DNA from: Manduca sexta
Taxonomy: Eukaryota; Arthropoda; Insecta; Lepidoptera; Sphingidae
Direction of reading: 5' to 3'
DNA length: 64,000 nucleotides
NCBI RefSeq assembly: GCF_014839805.1
Contig: NC_051140.1
Location: forward strand, 14,529,826 to 14,593,825
This document shows, one piece after another, positions 35,246 through 46,650 of the stretch (its first letter is position 1; each line of letters begins with the position of its first letter). The notes under the pieces are model-generated. The model was not told the origin of the DNA and did no database searches. It saw only the letters and a list, made by a program, of their open reading frames with translations. Made by a program: the position numbers and the translations under genes.

Positions 35246-35498
35246 TGCTTCGGTGACGTAGTTTACGATATGACTATAGTGCTGAGGTCTCGGGTTCGAT
35301 CCCCGGGACGGAAAAAGTGATATTAGGTTTTTCTACTCAGTATCAGCGTGGAGTCTGGAATTTGTGCCCGATACGGTGATAGGCTCGTTCCCTATCATAT
35401 CATAGGACGGAATATGCTTGCGAATACGCTTAGCGGAAATTGGGTGCAACCTGTGGCGTCTCTGCTTTCCCTTTCAGGAAACAAAAGCTTTAGAGTGT
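35246..35498 (+). mobile_element. SINE family A copy
   Basis: Plus-strand head TGCTTCGGTGACGTAGTTTA, intact B box GGTTCGATCCC, then the body with TTAGGTTTTTCTACTCAG, a CTATCATATCATAGGACGG block and the CTGCTTTCCCTTTCAGG tail. Confidence 0.85.
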
Positions 35499-36501
35499 GT
35501 GTTAATTATTTTTTATTATGAATTGGTATAGATAACATCTGTAATTGACTGGATAACATCTGGAAAACTGGATTGATCCAGAATAATGGTTTTATAAATG
35601 CGAGATCTCTAATAGAATTAAAGTAGATACAAAACTCTATTTGATAATCTCATGTTAATTTAATAAATATCTTAGCTCAGGAAGTACTTCAGCTAAGGTT
35701 AATAAATTTGAGGAGTTTAAACGTACGTTTTAATGACAAAAATCGAATTAATTATAATCTTTTATGTTCCGGATGTCCACATCTAATATAATGATAATTT
35801 TGTGGATAATATGGCATTTATAAATATAGGTTAACATTAGCAACATGTCATGAATTAGATACATTATTACTCCACATGAAGCGGCCCAGTATGTTTTCCT
35901 ATTATGTATTTAGCACATTACATATTGCGATTTGAATTTGGAATAAACCTGCAATTTGTTCTGTTATTAATACAACTAGTCGTTAGACGTCGTAATGAAT
36001 CCTTTTCGAATGTTGGCGTGCGTTCGAAAACTTAGTAAGGACGCGTCAATTACATTTAAAGTGGCAATAATTATTTTGTTTTTACTGATTTTACGTCGCA
36101 GTCTAAGCTTAAAGGTCGTTGTGTCAGCAAATTACGTATACTTTATTAAATATAATTTGATTTGTACCTTACTGTATTCGTGTACATGTTTACTGTAATC
36201 ACAAATCATTAAAAAGATATTGCAGCACATAGATATACGTCTGCTCAGCAATTTTGATTTAATATTGTTGCTAATGTAATAGGTATAACCAATTAATAGT
36301 AACAGCTTTGATACTGTGGCTTGCGTCTTAATACTGCAGTATTAATCTGGTATGATCATGATTTATATATCAGTGGTGATTTTTTTTAATGAAACCATTC
36401 ATTATAGAGACACGCTAGTTTTAGTGTGGAATATAACGAAGGCAAATTGTATAAGTATTGAAAAAAGAAAATATTATTTTAATATTTATTGATAACTAAG
36501 T

Positions 36502-36760
36502 GTTGCTCATGGCTTCGACCGTGTGAAAAGCTTTTCCAACTAAAATTTCCTAAATCATTGTGCCAATCCATAACACAACTCTACGACGCTAGAGCCATTT
36601 ATTTAATAATGAGATTAATAATTATTATTATTTCCCACGGGAGCAAGTTGCAGGGATAAAAAAAACCTATATTTTTTCAGGATATGGTTTATGTGTGTGT
36701 CAAATTTCATCGAAATCCGTTCAGCTGTTTCTGAGTCTAATAAACATTAAAACATACATA
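36502..36760 (-). repeat. Dispersed repeat D, copy 2
   Basis: Reverse orientation relative to the 27056 copy: GTTGCTCATGGCTTCGACCG at one end and ATCGAAATCCGTTCAGCTG at the other. Diverged but colinear with the 52829 copy. Confidence 0.65.
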
Positions 36761-37872
36761 GTTTGTTATTGATAATGTTAAGTAAGATATTAAGGAAACA
36801 ATGTTTCCTCAGAGTCTTTCATATACTTACGGGAAGGTACGATCTATGGTCAAATTTGGATTAAAAATTCAAAGGAGTGCTTCATTGGCATGCAGTTGAT
36901 ATCATGGTCCCCGTGATATCTTGTGAGTTAGATCACCGTGTCTCCGGTCGAATTGTGTAATATTGTATCATTTTAACGATCTCAAGTCGGAGTTTACACA
37001 CAGTCCAATTTATCGATTCGAAACTAAATATTTCCTACACATAACACAATGGACTTAACCTTCGAGCGAACTTTTGTTGTACTTTACTTGCAATGATTGA
37101 GTCGAAAATACCATGAAATGTCTATGACGTTGCTCAATTCGATATCAAACCTTGACGCGTGATACACTTACAAAATAATGCGTGACATTCATCTGCTACT
37201 GTCCTAGTGTTCAAAGATAAAGTGTAATTGGTATAAAGATGTTGTGTAAAGGAAGATTACGGCAAGCAGTTTGGCGTCAGCTTATGATCGATTATCTATC
37301 CGTGCCCAGCGTTAAACCACTTAAAAGCAGTTCTGTCAACACGTAACAACATTACGTAGTGAATATTTGTTATCAATCGTATATATGTCGGCACAGGTCT
37401 CATTCCACGAGCCTCTAGATAAAATGCGTCGATAATAAACATTATGCATTATAGGCACGCTATTGAAAACGGCAGCAACGCGTAATGAGATCAAAAGCCG
37501 ATGACAGGGACGATTAAAGAAGTCTTAGCATTGTGTAATGTAAATCCGTGTAAATACGTTACACAAGGTTCAATGTTTCTCTGATGTGTTATTGTTGTAA
37601 CGTAGTTTGTTTCGCTTCGATACAAGGATTTAATATTTTCTTAGGGAGATCAGATTATGCAAGCTAATTCGTTCTAGTTTCGTAGTAGGAACTCTTATGT
37701 TACGGCAGCTCGCTTGCTATATGGATATCATAGGTATAGTTTTGAATTGCGAAATATGTGCAATGGGGTGCAAACCTCTGGTATATATTATATTTTGTTT
37801 TAATAAATTGAGATAATCAGGTATGTTTTATGTATCATTTGTTGTTATAATTTTGAACGAATATTATGTGTA

Positions 37873-38262
37873 ATAGGGGACCGGACTGATTTTTGTTCTT
37901 TATTATTATCAAATATTTACCTTATATAAATTATAACACAGAAAGAATTATTTAAATCCGGTAAAAAATCAACAAGTTACAAGTCTTTTAATTTCCGTAG
38001 AAGGGGTAAGTAACAAGAAAAAGAAAAGAGGCGCAATACCCACGTGTGACGTCATCGAGCATTACGACGCGTACAAAAGAAAGAGATGAAGCGATATCCC
38101 CACTTCGCGCCCACTTCAGCACATAGTAATATTTGAAATATGAATTACTGGCTCATTTTTTAACCAATTTTAATGCAGTTTTCGCAGGAGGGTTTCTTTT
38201 TCGTATTATTAACCATTACATATAGAATAATGTACAAAATCAAACACAGGACGGTCCCCTAT
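37873..38262 (-). mobile_element. Non-autonomous TIR element, copy 2 (390 bp, inverted)
   Basis: Same element as 11422-11817, reversed. Its left end ATAGGGGACCGGACT matches the reversed right end of copy 1, and shared inner blocks include GTGACGTCATCG and AAGCGATATCCCCAC. It carries no transposase. Confidence 0.8.
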
Positions 38263-40005
38263 TTAGGTTATATCTTTTATTATAATGGATTTGTAACGTT
38301 TATATTTATCATATGAGACAAAAATAAATCTTATAACAAAAAAAAACATACTCCACAACACAATAACTGAATGCATATTTTTATTATTTAGGGAAGAATA
38401 GGTATATATGTATATACAGATATTTATATAATATATCAAATGAATGAATAACCCACAAACCAAAATGTATAATTAATCCTGAAGGCAAAAAAATACAAAT
38501 CAATAATAAATAGACATGTGTTAAGTAACACGTGTAATTAAAATACGTGCTATCAGTGTCAAAATTGATCTGGTTTTGAAAAAGGACTTATACAGTTTAC
38601 GAGCGGCGGTAGTAGCGGCAGATCTAGTTTTAATTGATGTTGTTGCATCATGATGTTGGCTAAGTGTTGCAGTTTGACAATTCAGTATTTATTAGCTCAG
38701 AGGCAAAAGTACACGAATTTAGATTTTGTTTGAAAGTACTGTGTTAGATAATTGTTACATTTCAATACTAGTTTCCAATGTTGTTATCATGTATTACTTT
38801 CGTAGGCGTTAATATAACGAGATTTTTATAGAAAAGTAGTAGCGGTCAGTAAGTCGAGTGGAATAAAAAATATTTATGACTACTGTTTATAATGGTTTAT
38901 GTTTACGCAGATGTTAGACATTGAAATAAAACCATACTTCATGGTCATCGAAGGCTGCAGTCTTTGAAACGTGGGGAGAAAATAATAATATAAAAAACCG
39001 CGATAAATACCGAAAAATAGTTTTATTTCAATATTGTTTATATTTATCGATTGTGTTTTAAACTGATAACATTAATTGTATTTAAAGTTTTTTGTAGTTA
39101 CTATATATTGAAACATCTGAATGGTTAAAAATACAGACATAAAGTACCTATAACATACAAATAAATGGGACGCGTTTGGCATTGTGGCATTTCGACAGTA
39201 GGTATATAAATAGTCAACTTGTTATATTGATGAAAACTAGTTGATCAATTATAAAAAAGTGCAAATAAATAAAGGAGGCCAGTTAATTTGCATATATGTA
39301 ATATACATTGGTTGTAATATTAAAAAGCTGATTTTTTCTACTGAGATAAATGACTGCTGATGCATTCCGATTGTAGTAATATAAACACCTTTCAAAAGTT
39401 GGAGGTTAAAGAAGAAAGTATTTAGGGATATTTTGGGATTTAACGGTCAACGTGTGTAGCTTGCCGATTGCGTATCGCAAGTATGCAATGCGCCGAAATG
39501 ATGCGAATTCGCCGATTTGTTTTGCCGAACTTCTTTGTGTGAAGCGACTATTGCGGCGAGTGATTTCGCAATATGCCATTCAGCAACAGATATTTGATTG
39601 TTTACTCTTGTTTTTTTGGGAAGGGATTGCATATTTCAATTCGTTTTCATTTTATTTTTACTGTCCATATTGTAATACGATTTTGATTTCATTTATTATT
39701 TATTTCATGGACTGCTATAAAACTAGGAGTGTATACATATATCACTTGGCCGATCTATATATTTTGGGATCACTACAGCTAAAACCCGTTTGAAGTTATT
39801 CTCTAGGGGCTTGTAATTTTTATTTTTAGAGACTTAAGGGTGACAAGACGTGTAAAGTAGGGGGTGAAGTAATTATTTTAATGTCATACAGAAATATTTA
39901 CCTTAGCATTTATTCATACTTAATTTATTACTAAACCAAATGTTACTATAAGTAAGTAAAAACATATAATTAGGTTTAATTTTATTATTAGGCTAATTTT
40001 ATGAG

Positions 40006-40228
40006 ACTGCCTCAGTTGCGTAGTTGTATTATGGCACGACTGTAGTGCTGATGTCACGGGATTAACACTCAGGTCGGGCAAAGTAATATTAGGTTTGTCT
40101 ACTAATATCAAGCTGAAATTTGAGCCCAATGTGGTACATCATGGGACGGAATATACACGACAGAAAGTGGGTGCACTAGTTGCACCTCTACTTACGTCGC
40201 AGGGTATAAAATACATGTATGTGTGATA
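40006..40228 (+). mobile_element. SINE family A copy, diverged
   Basis: Head CTGCCTCAGTTGCGTAGTTG, a broken B box, then AAAGTAATATTAGGTTTGTC and CATCATGGGACGGAATATAC, ending in a short CATGTATGTG tail. Confidence 0.75.
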
Positions 40229-40254
40229 TTTTTTTCTTTGTTTTGTTTTTCATT

Positions 40255-40532
40255 TTTATTGCTTTGAATACGAGATGAGCTTGCCGTTCGGCTGATAGTA
40301 AGCGAAACGACCACCCATAAACAATCCAACACCGTAAATTGCAAAGTGTTGTTTGGTATTCCTCGCCATCCTAAGACATTAGATGCTAAGTCTTATTATA
40401 TCCAATAGTTACACTGGCAATAAATTACAATGTTCTTCAAACCGGAACACAACAGTGAGTGCACACTGCTGCTAGACTTTGCGGTGGTACCTACCCAGGC
40501 AGACTCTCACATATTAGACCTACCACCAGTAA
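40255..40532. repeat. Dispersed repeat with GAGCTTGCCGTTCGGCTGAT start
   Basis: Blocks GAGCTTGCCGTTCGGCTGAT, GCGAAACGACCACCCATAAA, TTCAAACCGGAACACAACAG and GCGGTGGTACCTACCCAGGC are very common in moth genomes (from memory). It begins directly after the SINE A copy at 40228. Its classification is left open. Confidence 0.6.
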
Positions 40533-41056
40533 AGAATTTTTCTATAAGACCTGTAGGTAATTTTTGTGTTGCGAAATAATAGTCCGTGTTATAAGTAGTA
40601 TATATCATAAATATGAAGTTTTTTAAAGTATCGTTATCGCTCAGTTTGCATACAGTGGTGCTTGAATTAACAATTTTAATTGACAGGACCTTTGTCGATG
40701 CCCACATCCGGCGACATCACATTGTTCCACTTATCAGATGAGATGAGCCTATAAAATGATGGTCGACGACTCATGTCCCTCAAACCAGTGTACTCTATTG
40801 ATGGTAGAGCAACGACACGAGCGAAATGGGTTACTTACTTATTAAGGCATGTGTTCAGCTATTTTCACTAGAAAGTTGATAAACATGCCCAAATAGTGGC
40901 TTTAAGAGTACTCATAATATTGGTTCTACAAATTGTGTATTAATTTCACACAGAAGTTAATAAAGTAACTTAGTTGACGTTTAATAAAGACTTCTTTCCG
41001 GGGCGTTGAGACAATTGAAAGTTGATTTAAGAAATCAAAACTGTTTTATAATTAAA

Positions 41057-44000
41057 ATGAAAGTAAATCTATTCGAAATTGTAATAGTAATAATATTAAC
41101 ACCAAGGAATGCTGAAATAGCTGACCCGAACATAATAATACCGTTCAAATGTATCTGCATGTACAAGGCTTTTGTAACTTTCAGTTATTCAAATTGTGAA
41201 TACAATTAACCTGTCAATAGAATTAAATCAAATTCGGTCATGAACAGCGGTGCGAGATATGTAGATTTAGAAATTACGACTTGACACAATTTTAAAATAC
41301 TTTTACTCGTAATTTACCAAAATCATAATTAATATTGTTTAGCTGTACTTTATAGTAATGTATATAATAATTAATAATTATTGTGTTTTAGATATTTGTG
41401 CTGATGGCTTGGCGCTGTGCACACGGTTCTCCAGTAGCAATGTTGCAGCACGCTACATCGTCGCAAAGCATTGTGTTTAATCCAATGCAGGCGCCTTCAA
41501 CGACTGCAGTCCCCAGTAACTGATTTCTCTAAATTATTTTATTATATTTTTAAAGAGAATAATCACTTTAAGAAAAATATAATTTAATTTAATTATAGAA
41601 TTATGAATTGCGTAGTCGACATTGTTGGAAATTATGTTACAATTTGCGCGCGTTGAAATCGTTTGTTCCATAGATTTATAATTATTATTTTTTAAATTTA
41701 TTTTTATAAGTACAATAATTATAAATATGAAACTAGATAAAAATAAGCAAAGCTACTTAATGATGATTCATAGTGGACTTAAGACGTCTTCAAAACATGG
41801 AATGCATAACAGTGGCGAAGGGTGAAATTTTTCAAAAGGTAACCCGGTGTGAAAAAATTTGCGTCACTTAAGATATCGGGAGCAATTTATGGGAAAAAAA
41901 AACTAAGACAACGAATTAGTCTTGATTCGAAATCGACTAACGTTGACATACCTACTAAATTACCTATTATGCGTAAATAATTGAAACATTTATAAAATCG
42001 AACAATAAATGTAGATAATTCTCCTTCCATTAATCACAAATATAAGTACTTACCTATTAATTTGTTATAACAGCAACAAAAGTAAGTATTAAAATTATAA
42101 CCACACTACCTCCAAATAAGTATCTGTATTTTTTCAAAATAAAACTTTAAATGTAATTACCCCATATAGAAATAGGTATCACGATCGCCAAACAGACCAA
42201 CAGTTTAAAGGTACTTACATGATAAACGTATATAATTATCAATTTAAATAATCAAGAAAGGTTATTTGTTAACTTTTGCTTGTATCGTTTTAAATTCAGT
42301 AAAATATAATAAGTAAGTATTTATTTTCTTCTAACACACATTTTGTGTCTAAAATCAAAAACTTTTAGATCTGCTTTTAATATTTAACCATCTAAATACT
42401 AATATGTGAAATTACAGACTAATAATATACTTACGTAAAGGTAGACATTAAACTGATCACAGGTAGTTAATTCCATTATAATATACATTTACTTGTAGTT
42501 TCTAAATAAACAAAGCGCTGGTAACTAAATATCAGAAAACTATCAAAAAATAAAATGAATATGACAATTTACAAACACCGCAACTTGGTAGCATAATAAA
42601 TTATGACGTTTAATGGACGTAAAAAGTGACAACTATACAAAGTCGGTTAACGTGAAGCCGAAAATGCTCGGGTTCCCTTTGCCCATATCTTCCGCGCGAT
42701 TCCGACAAACACTGGCATAGAAATTCATACAAAGTGCTGCCATCTATATTAAAAAACATACTACGACATTAAGCCGCTTGACAGCGGGTTACCTTAGAGC
42801 CAGTGGCGTCACAATTTCACTTTGGTAACGGAATTTCTGGGGAACTAAATACAAGGTGCGCCATCTAACGTTATTTAAAATAGGTAATCTATATCGATTA
42901 AATTAACAAACAACGGGCTATTCGCCGATAGATGTCATTATTAAGTGATCATTAATTAATAAGTTAAGCTATTATAATTATTGTTCACTGTCTGGTATGT
43001 TGTAAATTTATATTTGCCTATTAAATATTTTGTTTAGTATCACCGAAAACCTAAAAGGGAAGCCGGTGGGAATCGGCTTGTATGGACGCTTCGCCACTGA
43101 TGCATAAGTCACATTTTTTTTAACTTATAAAATATTATGTTTCAGCACTGTCTACCCCCCATGACTTCACTAAGTTAAGACAGGTATGTGTTTGTATATA
43201 AGTAAGTAAGCTTGCAGGTTCATCTACGTGAAAAGCCGCCGCAAATGTCCCTAAATTACAGTAGCTATCCATAGCGTCAGCTTACGACATTTGTGCTAGC
43301 TACATAAATATCTGATTAAAAATTCAAATATTTACTCTGGGAGCTAATTATTAGCATAAAGTCTACCATGGTCGATCCATATATCAATTTATATTTAAAC
43401 TCGTTCCGTAATTTCTGCGTTTACATTTAACATACAAACATCTAAACATTTTCACAATTTTTTATATTATTCGTAAGAAAACTTGAGATTGATTGGTGTA
43501 ACTTATGCATACATTAACCAATGTTACCGCTTTTAGACCAAATACGAGTTCAAATATGAGGTAGCTGATCACCAAACTGGTGACAGGAAGACCCACTGGG
43601 AGAGCAGAGACGGTGACAGAGTGCGCGGTGTTTACACACTGTTCGAACCTGATGGGGCTTTGCGCACCGTCGAATATACAGCGGATGCTTTACACGGGTG
43701 AGATTTTATATTTTTCTTTCATAGGGATATTTTACCTGGAGGAAGAATATGATTTATACCGGATAGCAACCACCGTACACAAGGTGTTACAATCCGCAAT
43801 AGTGGCCCCCGTAAGTGTGTTGGGTTCCGGGATCAGCCTGCGTATATCCGGTTCCAACAGGCCGGTATGATTGTGTCGACTGCCGAGGGGTCATCTCTCG
43901 TCAGTTGACATTCTATGGGACTACTATACTTATAATTAGGTGTAGTGGGGTCACTTTGGCGTGCATGTGTAAAAAGGCAAATGAATCAAATGGGTAGGGG

Positions 44001-44342
44001 TCAAGTAGCAAAATATATACCTATATATATTATTATTCCGTAATGTGATAAATAAAAACAACGTTACGAATTTTAATAGTTTGACTGCTTTGTTTTGGAA
44101 AGGTAAAACAACTTAAAATTTTTAAACTTTTCTTCATGTTTTCGTTTGAGAAAATATTTGTGCATTTTTAACCCGACGTATGTTTTTCGATTTTTAGATT
44201 TAACGCGGTGGTTAAGCGAAAAATTGCACCGAAACACCAGCTCAGTTCAACGCATGAAGCGATATATCCAAACAGGTTGACACCAGATTTAGAACACCCA
44301 GCAGAGAAAAAAGGGCGTTTTGAATGCAGAACATGCAATTAA
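41057..44342 (+). CDS. RR-2 cuticular protein, five coding exons (163 aa as read)
   Basis: Exons 41057-41080, 41392-41515, 43146-43183, 43537-43697 and 44198-44342 join with matching phases and GT-AG borders. The first two give a signal peptide: MKVNLFEI, then [12 protein letters not shown]. The third is a 38-nt microexon. The fourth holds most of the RR-2 domain ([50 protein letters not shown]), completed by FNAVVKR in the fifth. Expected role: a chitin-binding cuticle protein. The frame stops at TAA 44340-44342, inside an AATAAA string. The next frame, after the A6/G3 run at 44307-44315, stays open to 44442 and looks more protein-like, so the true C-terminus may be longer by about 33 residues (see findings). 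Exons 1 and 3 rest only on splice signals and phase; exon 4 is certain. Confidence 0.85.
41810..43099. mobile_element. hAT-like non-autonomous transposon, 1290 bp, with 8-bp target duplication
   Basis: The ends are CAGTGGCGAAG and its inverse CTTCGCCACTG. Both are flanked by the same 8-bp string ATGCATAA (41802-41809 and 43100-43107). An 8-bp duplication and a CAGNGGCG terminus are typical of hAT elements. The interior is AT-rich with no transposase; an extra CAGTGGCG string near 42805 may mark a nested relative. The element sits in intron 2 of the RR-2 gene at 41057-44342, and its right end is only 46 bp before the microexon at 43146. Confidence 0.88.
43798..44000. repeat. Dispersed repeat with TCCGGTTCCAACAGGCCGGT block
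   Basis: The blocks TCCGGTTCCAACAGGCCGGT, TGTGTCGACTGCCGAGGGGT and TCGTCAGTTGACATTCTATG match a dispersed moth repeat I remember as the 3' end of a non-LTR element. It lies in the last intron of the RR-2 gene at 41057-44342. ORFs through it are not genes. Confidence 0.5.
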
Positions 44343-44503
44343 TAAAGCATATTTACGACCAAAGCCAGTTTATAATCCTGGCGTTAACTTTAGTGTCGAT
44401 CATGGCCTAAAGAAACCAGCCGGTCCTCCCTTTGCTTTCTAATTGACATATTTTCCGTATGACATTAGTATTTATAGCTTGACGGATTTTTCATAGTCAT
44501 TAA

Positions 44504-46413
44504 CGCCCGAAATTAATAATGTATCTACTATCCAAGACTAAAACCTATCTTAGATTGCCGACTATCTTTCGATTGGTCTCCTATCGGCATGCCAATATCT
44601 TAACTCGCCTATCCTTGCTTGCCTTCAACGATAGATCGCTGGCAATCCTTTCCAGATGCGTTCCCTCCTGACCATTCCATTTTATGGAGAATATTCCATT
44701 CGTAAAACAAATACTTTTTGTATTTTCCATACAAACTATTCGTTTCAATATTTGCCTAATTATGAAAAATAAGACTTGGAGTAATAAAAAAATAATTTAT
44801 ATATTTTAGCCCTCAAAAGAAATAATTAATAATTAGTACATGTCATATTTAAGATACAAACTTTTTAATTAGTTTCAAAATGGAACGTGAGTAATTTGGT
44901 TGCTGACATATTTTGACACTGAAGTTTAATAACATTGTTCATAATATATTAATAAATCTTTAAAGGATTTAGTTTTAGTATGAAGTACGCAGTAAACTCG
45001 GTGCCATATAATAATAATTGGACTCTGTACACATTATCCAGTGTTATGGAACAAATTACAATTCCGTTATACATAATTGTTGCATAACTTTAACCGTTTA
45101 TGCAGCGCACGCAACGGAAGCTCTCAAAAGTAATCAATTTTAGCCGTTTTGGTCCCATTGGTCATAGTGTGATGATATACATATACCCTATAATAGCCAT
45201 CCTCAATAAATGGGCTATCCAACACTGCAAGAATTTATCAATTCGAACCAGAAGTTCCTGAGACCAGCGCGTTCAAACGAACATACTCTTCAGCTTTATA
45301 TAATAGTATAGATAATGTATGGAAATTTTGCCTGTTTCTATGTTTTAACTTTCAACTAATAAAACTATGTTAATTTGTAATTATTATTTTTGAATTACAA
45401 ATGTAGATAAGCAATAAAATAAATAGCAGTTATTGTAATGGTATTTTATTTTACTAAGTAAAGAAGTTATTTGTTAATGCTGTTCTTTCTCCAACATCTT
45501 GATTCTCTATATTGTTCTCATAATTAATAATATCAGCAGTTGATAATTCCACTTGGGTTGGAATTTCCTCTAGCCTGTGATTCCGCCAAATATTGTGCAA
45601 AACTGCAGTTGCAATTATTATTGTTTGAACTTTAGGTAAAGATAAACGCAATGTCAATGCAATCACAGGGAAGCGACGTTTCCATGTACCAAATGTCCTG
45701 AAAAATATAAATATTTCCTATTCCTCAGCAAAAGTTGATGGAATGGAGAAACACCATAGTTCCTGAAAAAACGATGCAATTGCCCCTTGTTAGTACCTAT
45801 CTAATAGTTCGGTAGGTACGGTATTTTTTGTAAATAATGTCAAAAATTATTTACCTTGTACATAGAAGTAACACGAATATACGAGATCAGTTTAACTAAC
45901 AATGATTGGCAAGCAGATTTCGAAAGCCTAATCCAAACGTGAAATCAAACTCATCCAGGGTCTGCATGTAGTTAACTCTTTTCATTACCCGTGATGAAGC
46001 GCGACTTTCACTTTCGCTATCAGTATCGCTAGTCCCTCCAAATCACTGTCGTCACTGTCACTAGAGAATATGGATATTTCCATTGCCTTTTCGTTTCCCT
46101 TAAAATCAGTGTAAGCGATATTCAAAACATATTGAGTAAACTGAGGAATTGGTCCGATTGGAAAATGCGATTGTTTACAACAATCAAATCAAATGTCAAA
46201 ACGGGTAGATAGAGTATTGGCAAGCGTAAACTGTCATTTTCATACAGAGGGTAATCTATGATCTGTAATCCGTCCTCTCAAAGATCGATTATTGTTAGAA
46301 ATAGCTTACTGAATCTATGGATTGGTTATTGGCATGCTTTATCCATAAAAACGAATGAATTATCAATCTTAGATGGCATACATTGGATTAGGATTGGTTA
46401 TTAATTTCGGGCG
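44504..46413 (-). mobile_element. PIF/Harbinger-type transposon relic, 1.9 kb
   Basis: Terminal inverted repeats CGCCCGAAATTAATAA (left) and its reverse (right) are flanked by TAA on both sides (44501-44503 and 46414-46416), the 3-bp duplication expected for Harbinger. On the minus strand at 45454-45700 is a transposase C-terminal piece: RTFGTWKRRFPVIALTLRL, then TIIIATAVLHNIWRNHRL, the conserved FGxWKRRF and VLHN features of DDE_Tnp_4 (HARBI1-like) proteins. Another decayed coding patch near 45950-46100 has a Ser/Asp-rich string. The DDE core is not recognisable, so the copy is inactive. It lies between two convergent RR-2 genes. Confidence 0.85.
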
Positions 46414-46542
46414 TAAGAGTATATTGTCATTAAAGTTTTGCTGTGTTATTCTTAACTTATGCTGGTTTGTTGAGTATATTTTGTAAAGTAAGATGCAGTT
46501 TTAGGATTTTCAAATAAAATATAATATTCTGTAATTGTTGAT

Positions 46543-46548
46543 TTTATT
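46543..46548 (-). terminator. Polyadenylation signal of the His-rich RR-2 gene
   Basis: AATAAA on the minus strand, about 103 bp past the stop codon of the gene at 46651-49510. Confidence 0.5.
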
Positions 46549-46650
46549 CGTCAGCGCTGGCGTTTGTTGCTTTTAATAATAGTTAGTTTAGATGCATTTT
46601 TTATCCTGTTGGTCGAGATCGAAGAGTTCGTGGTTAAGATAGAGTCCAGA

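Larger units (their letters stand above)
25355..41056. other. 15.7-kb stretch with no supported gene
   Basis: No exon with recognisable protein similarity or consistent splice phase was found on either strand. It holds several interspersed elements listed separately: SINE family A at 27781, 35246 and 40006; dispersed repeat D at 27056 and 36502; a composite Harbinger-like element at 32265; a TIR element at 37873; and another repeat at 40255. The rest is AT-rich single-copy-looking sequence. It separates the RR-2 gene at 19-25 kb from the cluster starting at 41 kb. Confidence 0.6.

Noticed and set aside
40750..40757. TATA-like CTATAAAA upstream of the RR-2 gene at 41-44 kb
   Set aside because: It lies 300 bp before the ATG with other ATGs in between; it could serve a non-coding first exon, but nothing in the sequence decides this.
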